Shown here piece after piece: positions 6,394 to 13,159 of a stretch of DNA of 17,232 nt. The position numbers and the translations under genes were made by a program. Each line of letters begins with the position of its first letter. Position 1 is the stretch's first letter. The stretch covers positions 1 to 17,232 of the forward strand of contig CBDUCN010000080.1 of the NCBI GenBank assembly GCA_965365655.1, written 5' to 3'. Below the pieces are notes generated by a model that was given only the letters and a program-made list of their open reading frames with translations, did no database searches and was not told where the DNA came from. Source of the stretch: JBFHNV01 sp965365655. Lineage in GTDB: Bacteria; Pseudomonadota; Gammaproteobacteria; HK1.

Positions 6394-7026
6394 TCAGTCC
6401 CAGCGGTCCCAGCGCATCGTCTGCTCCACCGGCAGGCGCGTCACCGGCCCGAAGCGCCCCATCGGCCAGCCCACCGGGATCAGGCAGTAGGCCTCCAGGC
6501 CCGGCGGCATGTGCAGCGCGTCGCGCACCGCGTCACCGTCACGCAGCCCGAGCGTGGTGGGCGTCGCGCCGAGTCCCAGCGCGCGCGCCGCGAGCAGCAG
6601 GTTCTGCACCCCCGGCCAGATCGAGCCCGCGCCGCGCAGGCGCTCGGCGGCGTCCGGCGGCGCGTCGAACAGGATGCACGCGACGATCAGCGCCGGGATG
6701 TCCTGCATGTGCTCCGCCTGCCAGCGCAGCGCGTCGAGCATGCGCTCGCGCTTCGCCGCGTCCTGGTGCGGGACGCTCGCGGGGCGCTGCCCGCCCGGCG
6801 CGACGTAGGCCTCCACCGCGGCCTTGTTGAGGGCGGCGAGGCGCGCGCGCACCGCCGGGTCGCGCGCGACGATCCAGCGCGCGCGCTGCTGGTTCGAGCC
6901 GCTGGGCGCCTGGTTCGCGGCGTCGATCAGCTTCACCAGCAGATCCTCCGGCACCGCGTCCGGCTTGATGCGGCGCATCGCGCGGCAGCTGTACATCACC
7001 TCGAACAGGCCCGGCTCGTCGCTCAT
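6394..7026 (-). CDS. Nitroreductase family FMN oxidoreductase
   Basis: A 210-residue nitroreductase-fold protein. FMN-phosphate contacts are expected from R15 and R18 (SCRAMRR) and from the APSGSNQQ stretch (40-47). The C-terminal half carries the GLGATPTTL segment and a short LIPVGWPMGRFGP strand, both usual in the family. Such enzymes act as homodimers that reduce nitro compounds, quinones or enones with NAD(P)H. Some members of this class dehydrogenate or dehalogenate instead, and the substrate cannot be read here. ATG 7026 is preceded by GGAGGA at good spacing. It is divergent from the aldo/keto reductase gene, with 194 bases between the two starts. Confidence 0.9.
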   Translation of the reverse strand: MSDEPGLFEVMYSCRAMRRIKPDAVPEDLLVKLIDAANQAPSGSNQQRARWIVARDPAVRARLAALNKAAVEAYVAPGGQRPASVPHQDAAKRERMLDALRWQAEHMQDIPALIVACILFDAPPDAAERLRGAGSIWPGVQNLLLAARALGLGATPTTLGLRDGDAVRDALHMPPGLEAYCLIPVGWPMGRFGPVTRLPVEQTMRWDRWD

Positions 7027-7220
7027 CGTGTCCTCCGTCAGCGTGAAGTGCAGCGCGCATCATGCCTCGCCGCGCGCGGCACGCCACCTCGGCGGCGGCG
7101 CCCGGCCGTGCGCGCCCGGAACGCCGGTCGCCGGCAGGGCCGCGGCGTTGGATTCCCCGGGGGATGGCCGTATCGTTCGCCGCTTCCAGGACGACGCGCC
7201 GACCGCGCCACGGGAGCCCC

Positions 7221-8156
7221 ATGCACACGACCACCCTCGGCCGGTCCGGCATCGAGATCACGACCATCGGTCTCGGCACCAACTACGTGGGCGGCCACAA
7301 TCTCTACGCGCAGGTGGACGAGGACGAGGGCGTCGCGCTGGTGCAGCGCGCGATGGACCGCGGCATCACGTTCCTGGACACCGCCGACGTGTACGGCACC
7401 GGGCGCTGCGAGGAGCTGGTCGGCAAGGCGATCGCCGGGCGCCGAGACGACGCGGTGCTCGCGACCAAGGGCGGGATCCTGTTCGGCGACGCCGGCAGCG
7501 GCCTCGACAACAGCCCGGCGTACCTGCGCCGCGCGCTGGAGGCGTCGCTGCGCCGGCTCGGCGTCGACCACGTCGACCTCTACTACATCCACCGCTACGA
7601 CGGGAAGACGCCTCCGGAGGAGTCGTACGGCGAGGTCATGCGCTTCAAGGAGGAGGGGCTGATCCGCGCCGGCGGCGTGTCCAACTTCCAGGTGCCGCAG
7701 ATCGAGGCCGCGCTGAAGGCGGGCCCGGTGGACGCGCTGCAGTCGCAGTACAACATGCTGCAGCGCGGCGTCGAGACCGAGATCCTGCCGTTCTGCGAGG
7801 CCCACGGCATCTCCTTCGTGCCCTGGGGCCCGCTCGCGTACGGCCTGCTCGGCGGCAGGTACGGCCGCGACTTCAAGCTCGACGAGAACGACTGGCGCCA
7901 TCGCAGCGGCGCCTTCGGCGAGGGCACCTTCGAGGAGAACATCGAGCGCGTGGAGGCGCTGAAGACGGTCGCCGAAGGCAAGGGCGCGCCGCTCGCCCAC
8001 GTCGCGATCCAGTGGCTGCTGTCGCGCCCGGCGGTGGCCTCCGTGATCGCGGGCGCGAAGCGCGCCGCGCAGGTGGACGACAACGCCCGCGCCGACGGCC
8101 TGGCGCTGGACGCCGCCACGCTCGCGCGGCTGGACGCGTGCCTGGCCGGGGACTGA
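7221..8156 (+). CDS. Aldo/keto reductase
   Basis: A 311-residue NAD(P)H-dependent (alpha/beta)8-barrel oxidoreductase. The catalytic tetrad is complete: D53 and Y58 in FLDTADVYGTG, K83 in ATKGG, and H124 in YYIHRYD. GVSNF and the late SVIAGAKRAAQVDDN cofactor segment also match. The N-terminus LGRSGIEITTIGLGTNYVGG is typical of the family that includes YajO/Tas-like and potassium-channel beta-subunit-like proteins. ATG 7221 has GGGAG (7212-7216) four bases upstream. The GNAT gene begins 35 bases after its stop, so the two are probably co-transcribed. The substrate is unknown. Confidence 0.93.
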   Translation: MHTTTLGRSGIEITTIGLGTNYVGGHNLYAQVDEDEGVALVQRAMDRGITFLDTADVYGTGRCEELVGKAIAGRRDDAVLATKGGILFGDAGSGLDNSPAYLRRALEASLRRLGVDHVDLYYIHRYDGKTPPEESYGEVMRFKEEGLIRAGGVSNFQVPQIEAALKAGPVDALQSQYNMLQRGVETEILPFCEAHGISFVPWGPLAYGLLGGRYGRDFKLDENDWRHRSGAFGEGTFEENIERVEALKTVAEGKGAPLAHVAIQWLLSRPAVASVIAGAKRAAQVDDNARADGLALDAATLARLDACLAGD

Positions 8157-8191
8157 CCGGCGCGCGCGGTCCCGCCGTACGCGGAGCGCTG

Positions 8192-8695
8192 ATGATGCCG
8201 CTGCGGAGCCGGACGCCGACGCAAGAGCACGTGGACATCTACGACCGGCCTTCGATCGAGTCGGTCCGCGCCCTGCTCGAGGCATGCCGCCTGCCGGTCG
8301 ACGATCTGCCGGCGCTCGACCCGGCGCACTTCCTCGCGTGCGGTCCGCGGGCCGCGCCGCACGGGGTGGTCGGGCTCGAGCCGCTCGGCGGCGGGCTCGC
8401 GCTGCTGCGCTCGCTGGCGGTGGCCGAGGCCGAGCGTGGCCGCGGCCTCGGCGCGGCGCTGCTGTCGGCGGCCGAGCGCCACGCGGCCCGCCTCGGCGTG
8501 GACACGCTGTACCTGCTCACCGACACCGCGGACGCGTTCTTCGTGCGCCACGGCTGGCGCTGCGTCGCGCGCGGCGCGGCGCCCGAGGAGGTGCGCGCGA
8601 CCCGCCAGTTCTCGTCGCTGTGCCCGGACTCGGCGCGGCTGATGTGCAGGCGCGTAGGCGTTCCCGCGCCGGACCCGCCGCCGACGCCCGGCTGA
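8192..8695 (+). CDS. GNAT acetyltransferase, ArsN2-like
   Basis: A 167-residue GNAT-fold N-acetyltransferase. The acetyl-CoA pyrophosphate loop is ERGRGLGAALL, preceded by the beta strand GGLALLRSLAVAEA. GVVGLEPLG, LGVDTLYLLTDTADAFFVRHGWRCVAR and the late ATRQFSSLCPDSARLMCRR closely follow the layout of ArsN2-type arsenic-resistance acetyltransferases, which acetylate organoarsenicals or related amines. No arsR, arsB, arsC or arsM gene is in the window, so a role in arsenic resistance is inference only. ATG 8192 (with another ATG in the next codon) has GCGGAG upstream. A proline-rich tail (APDPPPTPG) ends the protein. It may form an operon with the aldo/keto reductase. Confidence 0.82.
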   Translation: MMPLRSRTPTQEHVDIYDRPSIESVRALLEACRLPVDDLPALDPAHFLACGPRAAPHGVVGLEPLGGGLALLRSLAVAEAERGRGLGAALLSAAERHAARLGVDTLYLLTDTADAFFVRHGWRCVARGAAPEEVRATRQFSSLCPDSARLMCRRVGVPAPDPPPTPG

Positions 8696-8720
8696 GCGGG
8701 CGCCCCGGCGGCAGCACCCG

Positions 8721-8747
8721 CGCGGCGCCGCGGCCCGGGGCGCCGCG
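8721..8747 (+). terminator. GC hairpin between the GNAT and egtD-like genes
   Basis: CGCGGCGCC (8721-8729) and GGCGCCGCG (8739-8747) form a perfect 9-bp stem with a 9-base loop. It lies between two genes of the same strand, 22 bases before ATG 8769. No T-run follows. It could be a weak terminator or a leader structure of the egtD-like gene. Confidence 0.35.
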
Positions 8748-8768
8748 GCGGGCTGGTAGTGTTCACCG

Positions 8769-9740
8769 ATGAAACAGCAAGCAACCGCCAGACAGCCGGC
8801 TCCGCGGGACCCCGAGGCGCTGGCGCTCCAGGAAGTCCTCGCGGGCCTGCGCGCCCGCCCCCGCACGCTGCCGTGCAAGCTCTTCTACGACGAGGAGGGC
8901 TCGCGCCTCTACGAGCAGATCACCGCGCTGGACGAGTACTACCCGTTCCGCGCCGAGAGCGAGCTGCTGGACACGCATGGCGAGGCCATCGCGGCCGAGA
9001 TCGGCGCCGGGGTCCTGGTCGTCGAGTACGGCAGCGGCAGCAGCGTGAAGACCTGCCTGCTGCTGGATCGCCTGGAGGCGCCCGCCGGCTACGTGCCCAT
9101 CGACATCTCGCGCGAGCACCTGATGGCCTCCGCCGAGGCGCTCGCGGCGCGCTACCGGCGCATCGAGGTGATTCCGCTGCACGCCGACTTCACCGAGGAG
9201 GTCCAGCTCCCGGACCATGCCCACCGGCGCGCGCCGCGGCTCGCGTTCTTCCCGGGCTCCACCATCGGCAACTTCGATCTCGAGGCCGCCGAGCGCCTGC
9301 TCGCGCGCATCCGGCGGCTGGTCGGCAACGGCGGCCGGCTGCTGATCGGCGTCGACCTGCCGAAGGACCGCGAGACGCTGGAGCGCGCGTACGACGACTC
9401 GCAGGGCGTGACGGCGGCGTTCAACCGCAACATCCTCGCGCACATCAACCGGCGCTTCGGCGCCGACTTCGATCTCGACCGCTTCGAGCACGTGGCGCGG
9501 TGGAACGAGAGCGCGAGCCGCGTCGAGATGCACCTGCGCAGCCGCGAGGCCCAGGAGGTGCAGGTCGGCGGCGAGCGCTTCGCGCTCGAGCGCGGCGAGA
9601 CGCTGTGGACGGAGTCCTGCTACAAGCACGACCCGGAGAGCTTCCAGGCGCTGGCCGGGCGTGCGGGCTTCGCTGCCGGGCCGGTGTGGTTCGACGGCGA
9701 GCGCCGGTACTCGATGCACCTGCTGACTGCCGCGTCCTGA
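8769..9740 (+). CDS. egtD: L-histidine N-alpha-methyltransferase (EgtD-like)
   Basis: A 323-residue SAM-dependent methyltransferase of the DUF2260/EgtD family, matching the roughly 320-residue mycobacterial enzyme. EgtD makes hercynine (trimethyl-histidine), the first step of ergothioneine synthesis. Visible motifs are LPCKLFYDEEGSRLYEQI (34-51), EYYPFR (56-61), the SAM loop EYGSGSSVKT (86-95), PIDIS, FPGSTIGN with N168, and AYDDSQGVTAAFNRN with Y208. N168 and Y208 correspond to substrate-binding N166 and Y206 of the mycobacterial enzyme. E282 is kept, but the second residue after it is C284 rather than the usual serine. EgtB, which usually neighbours EgtD, is absent here. The ribosome site is weak. 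Its stop codon lies in the loop of a 7-bp stem (9731-9747). Confidence 0.88.
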   Translation: MKQQATARQPAPRDPEALALQEVLAGLRARPRTLPCKLFYDEEGSRLYEQITALDEYYPFRAESELLDTHGEAIAAEIGAGVLVVEYGSGSSVKTCLLLDRLEAPAGYVPIDISREHLMASAEALAARYRRIEVIPLHADFTEEVQLPDHAHRRAPRLAFFPGSTIGNFDLEAAERLLARIRRLVGNGGRLLIGVDLPKDRETLERAYDDSQGVTAAFNRNILAHINRRFGADFDLDRFEHVARWNESASRVEMHLRSREAQEVQVGGERFALERGETLWTESCYKHDPESFQALAGRAGFAAGPVWFDGERRYSMHLLTAAS

Positions 9741-9764
9741 GGACGCGGCGCGGGAACGCCCCCG

Positions 9765-9792
9765 CGCGCCGTCACCTCCATGTGACGGCGCG
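9765..9792. terminator. GC hairpin between convergent genes
   Basis: CGCGCCGTCAC (9765-9775) and GTGACGGCGCG (9782-9792) form a perfect 11-bp stem with a 6-base loop, midway between the stops at 9740 and 9829. No U-tract follows on either strand. Its location suggests a bidirectional terminator, possibly factor-assisted. Confidence 0.55.
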
Positions 9793-9828
9793 TCCACGCG
9801 GCGCCGGGACGCCGCACCGGCGCGAGCG

Positions 9829-10566
9829 CTACCGGCGCAGCGTCGCCGCCAGGAACTCCGAGAAGCGGGCCCAGGACTTGCGGTCCGCGTCCTCGCGGTA
9901 GCGCTCGCTGCCGAACACGGTGAACGCGTGCGGCGCGCCGCTGTACGTGATCATCTCGTGCTTCACGCCCGCGCTCTCCATCTCCTGCGCGAGCGCGGCG
10001 AACTGGTCCATCGTGATCGCGCTGTCGGCGGTGCCGTGCATGACCAGGACCGTGCCCTTCGCGCTGCTCCAGTCCTGCCCTTCGGGCGTCTTCAGGCCGC
10101 CGTGGAAGGTCGCGAAGCCCTTCAGGTCGGCGCCCGAGCGCGCGAGCTCGAGCACCGCGGCGCCGCCGAAGCAGTAGCCCATCGCCACCGCGTCGCGCGG
10201 CGACGCGCCGCGCTTCGCGGCTTCCGCGAGCGCCCCCTGCATCAGCGCGCGCATCTTCGCGCGGTCCTTGTACAGCTCGCCGGTGTGCTGGCGCTTGTCC
10301 GCGACCTCGGTGGGCCGCACGCCGGCGCCGAACAGATCCGCGGCGAACACCGCATAGCCCATCGCGGCGAGCATCTCGGCACGCTTGACCTCGTAGTCGG
10401 TGAGCCCGTCCCAGTCGTGGATCAGCAGCACCAGCGGCGCGCCGTCGGCCGGCGAGACCCAGTAGCCCTCGTAGCTCGCGCCGTCGACCTCGTAGGTCAC
10501 CGCCTCGCCCGCCGCGAGCGGGGAGGCCAGGCAGGCCGAGACGAGCAGTGCAGCCAGTCGTTTCAT
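9829..10566 (-). CDS. Exported dienelactone hydrolase family protein
   Basis: A 245-residue alpha/beta hydrolase of the dienelactone hydrolase family. The catalytic triad is Cys-His-Asp as in the true family: C132 in MGYCFGG, D181 in MHGTAD and H213 in APHAF. Unlike cytoplasmic dienelactone hydrolases it begins with a signal peptide (MKRLAALLVSACLASPLAAGEA), with a likely cleavage after A19. V9-S10-A11-C12 also fits a loose lipobox, so a lipoprotein is possible, but the hydrophobic core before that Cys would be short. It should act in the periplasm on an ester or lactone. Internal spacing from the GYCFGG elbow to the final helix is normal. ATG 10566 follows GAGGA. It is divergent from the DUF1272 gene, with 324 bases between the two starts. 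Confidence 0.9.
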   Translation of the reverse strand: MKRLAALLVSACLASPLAAGEAVTYEVDGASYEGYWVSPADGAPLVLLIHDWDGLTDYEVKRAEMLAAMGYAVFAADLFGAGVRPTEVADKRQHTGELYKDRAKMRALMQGALAEAAKRGASPRDAVAMGYCFGGAAVLELARSGADLKGFATFHGGLKTPEGQDWSSAKGTVLVMHGTADSAITMDQFAALAQEMESAGVKHEMITYSGAPHAFTVFGSERYREDADRKSWARFSEFLAATLRR

Positions 10567-10890
10567 GTCGTTGTCCTCGGGTACGAAGTGTCGGTGAGCG
10601 GATGATCGGGCGTTCCGGCGCGAGCGATGCCCGCGCGGCGCAGGATCCTACTTCCCGGCCTGGCAGCCGGCACGCGGTCGGAGGCTATACTCGTCGCACA
10701 GTCTTCCGGCGGCCGCCGCACGGCGGACCGTAGCGACGATGCCGCATCCTGTCCCGTGCCTGCCGCTCCCGCCGTTGCCGCTCGCGGCCGTGCCGGGCGT
10801 CGCCGCACGGGGGCACGGGGTCGTGGTCGCGGGTCTGCGCGCGCCGGCCGGGCGGGCGCGGATCGGCGCCGAGCGACGGGGGAGCGTGAC
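10567..10890. other. Divergent intergenic region without a supported gene
   Basis: The region separates the divergent starts at 10566 and 10891. A plus-strand frame stays open from 10627 into the DUF1272 gene, but it encodes an Ala/Arg/Gly-rich string with no domain and precedes the strong ribosome site used at 10891. TATACT at 10686-10691 (plus strand) resembles a -10 box in a local AT-richer patch. I see no clear -35, and it would leave a leader of nearly 200 bases. Confidence 0.5.
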
Positions 10891-11199
10891 GTGCTGGAGC
10901 TGAGGCCCGCGTGCGAGCACTGCGGCGTCGACCTGCCGCCGGAATCCACCGAGGCGCGCATCTGCTCATTCGAGTGCACGTTCTGCCGCTCGTGCGTGGA
11001 AGGCGTGCTGTGCAACGTGTGCCCGAACTGCGGCGGCGGCTTCCAGCCGCGCCCGGTGCGCCCGGCCCGCGAGTGGCGCCCGGGCGTCTCGCGCGCGACG
11101 AGGCCGCCCGCGACCGAGCGCAAGGTGAAGCCGGTCGATCCGAAGGCGCACCGCGTGTTCGCGGATCCGGTGCGCGCGATCGCGCCCGAGCAGCGGTGA
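10891..11199 (+). CDS. DUF1272 cysteine-rich protein
   Basis: A 102-residue protein whose first half is a DUF1272 domain (MLELRPACEHCGVDLPPEST, then ARICSFECTFC). Nine cysteines lie in the first 47 residues (8, 11, 25, 29, 32, 35, 41, 44, 47), mostly as C-x2-C or C-x3-C pairs ending in CPNCGGG. This suggests two bound zinc ions or a similar metal site. The family is conserved but of unknown function. The second half (PVRPAREWRPGVSRATRPPA and onward) is basic, proline-rich and probably disordered, longer than in many members. GTG 10891 is chosen because GGGGGAG (10878-10884) lies six bases upstream and the family starts MLELRP. The gene is followed after 194 bases by the arginase-family gene. 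Confidence 0.88.
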   Translation: MLELRPACEHCGVDLPPESTEARICSFECTFCRSCVEGVLCNVCPNCGGGFQPRPVRPAREWRPGVSRATRPPATERKVKPVDPKAHRVFADPVRAIAPEQR

Positions 11200-11393
11200 G
11201 CGCCCGTGAATGCCTTGCCACGTCTGCTGCGACACCGTTCCGACGCGGCTGTCGGCGTTTCGGGGACTCTCCGGGGCCGCCACACGGGGGCCGGGCCGGG
11301 CGCGCGATTCCGTGCACTCCTGCGCGTCGCCGGCCACGCCCCGCCGGCGTGTCGCGACGGCGCGGAGGACTCACGGGCCGTGAGCGCGACGCC

Positions 11394-12311
11394 GTGAACG
11401 CCGAGCGATTCGCATGCCCGCTGACCTTCATGGGCATCCCGTACGGTCATGACCTGTCGGCGTCCCGCGCCGCGGTGGTCGGGATCCCGTTCGACGTGGG
11501 CACCGACGCGTACCGCGTCGGCGCGCGCCACGGCCCGCAGGCGATCCGCATCCAGTCCGGACGCATGGGCGCGCACTTCCCGCCGCATGCCGACGTCGAC
11601 GTCATGGCCGAGCTCAACGCGGTGGACTGCGGCGACGTTCGCGTCACCCCCAGCGAGCTCGAGCAGGCCCACGAGGCCATCGAGGCCGCGGTGAGCGAGG
11701 TGATCGACGCCGGCGCCGTGCCGTTCACGATGGGCGGCGACGGCACGGTCACGCTGCCGCAGCTTCGCGCGCTCGCGCGCGCTCACGACGATCTCGTCGT
11801 GCTGCATCTGGACGCGCACACCGACGCGGTGTACGGCGAAGGTCGTGCGCTCGCGACCGGCACGACCTTCACCCGCGCCGCGCTCGAGCGCCTCGTGGAC
11901 GTGGGCGCGTCCATGCACATCGGCGTGCGCGGCCCGCACAAGGGCGCGGGCGTGTACGCGCAGTGCGCAGAGCTCGGCTACCCGATGGTGAACTTCGCGA
12001 GCCTGCGCGCGCGCGGCATCGCCGACGTGATGGAGGAGGTGCACCGGCGCATGGCGGGACGCCCCGTGTACGTGTGCTGGGACATGGATTTCTTCGACCC
12101 GGCCTTCGCGCCCGGGGTGTGCGCCCCGACTCCCGGCGGCGCCAGCAGCGAGGACGGCTTCGCGATCATCGACGCGCTGCAGGGGCTGCGCGTGGTCGCG
12201 GTGGACGTCAACACCGTGAGCCCGCCGCACGATCCCGGCGGCGTCACCGCGCTGCTCGCGGCGCGGATCATGGCCGGGCTCGCGCTGCACCTGTGGCGGC
12301 AGCGCGCGTGA
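11394..12311 (+). CDS. Arginase/agmatinase superfamily protein with altered active site
   Basis: A 305-residue ureohydrolase-fold protein. DAHTD (D140, H142, D144) and WDMDFFDPAFAPG (D230, D232) supply five of the six dinuclear metal ligands of arginase and agmatinase. The sixth, the His of GGDHS, is missing: the protein reads GGDGT with G117. The Glu that holds the guanidinium group (DxxExxP) is T274 in DVNTVSPPHDP. A different amidine or amide substrate, or a one-metal site, is likely. Hence I do not call it speB. GTG 11394 fits the family N-terminus (PLTFMGIPYGHDLSASRAAVVGIPFDVG). A GTG at 11349 is the other in-frame choice. No ribosome site lies at normal distance from 11394; GGAGG (11364-11368) instead suits GTG 11380, whose 5-codon frame ends over this start. 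The next gene overlaps by four bases. Confidence 0.85.
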   Translation: MNAERFACPLTFMGIPYGHDLSASRAAVVGIPFDVGTDAYRVGARHGPQAIRIQSGRMGAHFPPHADVDVMAELNAVDCGDVRVTPSELEQAHEAIEAAVSEVIDAGAVPFTMGGDGTVTLPQLRALARAHDDLVVLHLDAHTDAVYGEGRALATGTTFTRAALERLVDVGASMHIGVRGPHKGAGVYAQCAELGYPMVNFASLRARGIADVMEEVHRRMAGRPVYVCWDMDFFDPAFAPGVCAPTPGGASSEDGFAIIDALQGLRVVAVDVNTVSPPHDPGGVTALLAARIMAGLALHLWRQRA

Positions 12312-12682
12312 GCGGGCCGCGCCGCGCGACGCCGGTGCTGCGGGTGGGCGACTACCCGCGCGTCGTCGCGTACTGGCGCGACGTGCTGGGCTTCACCGTC
12401 GACGAGGAGGGCGGCGATCCGCCGCGCTTCGCGATCGTCTCGCGCGGCGCCGCGGTGGTGTTCCTGGACGCCTGGCACGGACCGCCGACGCCGCGCGCGG
12501 CCGGCTGGGACGTGTACTTCCACGTCGACGACGCGGACCTGCTGCACGCGGCGTTCGCCGCGGCCGGCGCGCACGTGGTGCGCGCGCCGCAGACCACCGT
12601 CTACGGCATGCGCGAGTTCGAGCTGCTGGACCCGGACGGCAACAGGCTGTGCTTCGGCGCGGACGCGCCGGTCCCGGACTGA
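12308..12682 (+). CDS. Glyoxalase/bleomycin-resistance (VOC) superfamily protein
   Basis: A 124-residue protein with the paired beta-alpha-beta-beta-beta layout of the VOC superfamily. The first module is TPVLRVGDYPRVVAYWRDVLGF to AAVVFLDAW. The second is DVYFHVDDADLLHAAFAAAGAHVV to EFELLDPDGNRLCFG. The first metal ligand, usually a His or Glu near the start of strand one, appears absent (TPVLRV). It may therefore be a binding protein of the bleomycin-resistance type rather than a metalloenzyme. GTG 12308 overlaps the arginase-family stop as GTGA, which implies translational coupling and a shared function. It converges on the thioesterase gene. Confidence 0.85.
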   Translation: MSGPRRATPVLRVGDYPRVVAYWRDVLGFTVDEEGGDPPRFAIVSRGAAVVFLDAWHGPPTPRAAGWDVYFHVDDADLLHAAFAAAGAHVVRAPQTTVYGMREFELLDPDGNRLCFGADAPVPD

Positions 12683-12698
12683 GCGCCCGTGAATCCTT

Positions 12699-12721
12699 CG
12701 CGCGCCGTCGCGCGGCGCGCG
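12699..12721. terminator. GC hairpin between convergent genes
   Basis: CGCGCGCCG (12699-12707) and CGGCGCGCG (12713-12721) form a perfect 9-bp stem with a 5-base loop, directly beside the thioesterase stop at 12723 and 16 bases after the VOC stop. No U-tract follows. Confidence 0.5.
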
Positions 12722-12722
12722 C

Positions 12723-13118
12723 TCACGCGTCGCGCAGATGCTCGCGCAGCTTCGCCGCCACCGTGTCCGGGATCGGCTCCGAGGCCTGCGTCTCGTAGTT
12801 GAAGTACACGTACGTCACGGTGCCGCGGGTGCACAGCGTGTCGCGCTGCCAGATCTCCTCGTACAGCGTGAAGCTCTTGGTGCCGACGCGCTGAACCCAG
12901 GTGCGCACCTCGACGTCGTGCTGGAAGAAGATCTGCGCGAGGTAGTCGACGTTCATGTTCACCAGCGCGGCGCGCCAGCGCGCGAAGGACAGGTCCGGGG
13001 TGAGCATGCGGAAGATCTCGCGCCGCCCGGCCTCGAACCAGATCGGCGACACGGTGTTGTTGATGTGGCCGGCGGCGTCGGTCTCGCTGGCGCGCGGGGT
13101 GATCACTAGGCTGAACAT
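12723..13118 (-). CDS. Hotdog-fold acyl-CoA thioesterase (4HBT/YbgC-like)
   Basis: A 131-residue single hotdog domain. The N-terminal ETDAAGHINNTVSPIWFEAGRREIF matches the 4-hydroxybenzoyl-CoA thioesterase/YbgC signature, with D14 as the likely catalytic Asp and H18-I-N20 in the GHxN helix cap. VNMNVDYLAQIFFQHDVEVRTWV, then GTKSFTLYEEIW and TRGTVTYVYFNYET form the long strands. It should hydrolyse an acyl-CoA thioester as a dimer or tetramer. ATG 13118 starts the domain; the ribosome site is weak (AGCGAG). The frame stays open far upstream, but that part overlaps the GNAT gene and has no domain. It is the last gene of a probable minus-strand unit, 41 bases after the GNAT gene. Confidence 0.88.
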   Translation of the reverse strand: MFSLVITPRASETDAAGHINNTVSPIWFEAGRREIFRMLTPDLSFARWRAALVNMNVDYLAQIFFQHDVEVRTWVQRVGTKSFTLYEEIWQRDTLCTRGTVTYVYFNYETQASEPIPDTVAAKLREHLRDA

Positions 13119-13159
13119 CGGGACTCGCTTGCGCTCGGGTGAACGTGCAACGGCCGGGA

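Noticed and set aside
7038..8285. A minus-strand open frame of 415 codons over the aldo/keto reductase
   Set aside because: It is antisense to a complete aldo/keto reductase with an intact catalytic tetrad, and its composition is typical of a shadow frame.
10686..10691. TATACT as a promoter for the DUF1272 gene
   Set aside because: There is no matching -35 and it is about 200 bases from the start codon, so it is mentioned only in the intergenic entry.
10627..10890. N-terminal extension of the DUF1272 protein
   Set aside because: The added stretch is low-complexity Ala/Arg/Gly, while GTG 10891 has a strong ribosome site and gives the family N-terminus MLELRP.
11206..11393. A 63-codon plus-strand frame before the arginase-family gene
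   Set aside because: It is Arg/Ala-rich with no motif and no ribosome site. Only its last five codons, with their own upstream GGAGG, are of interest.
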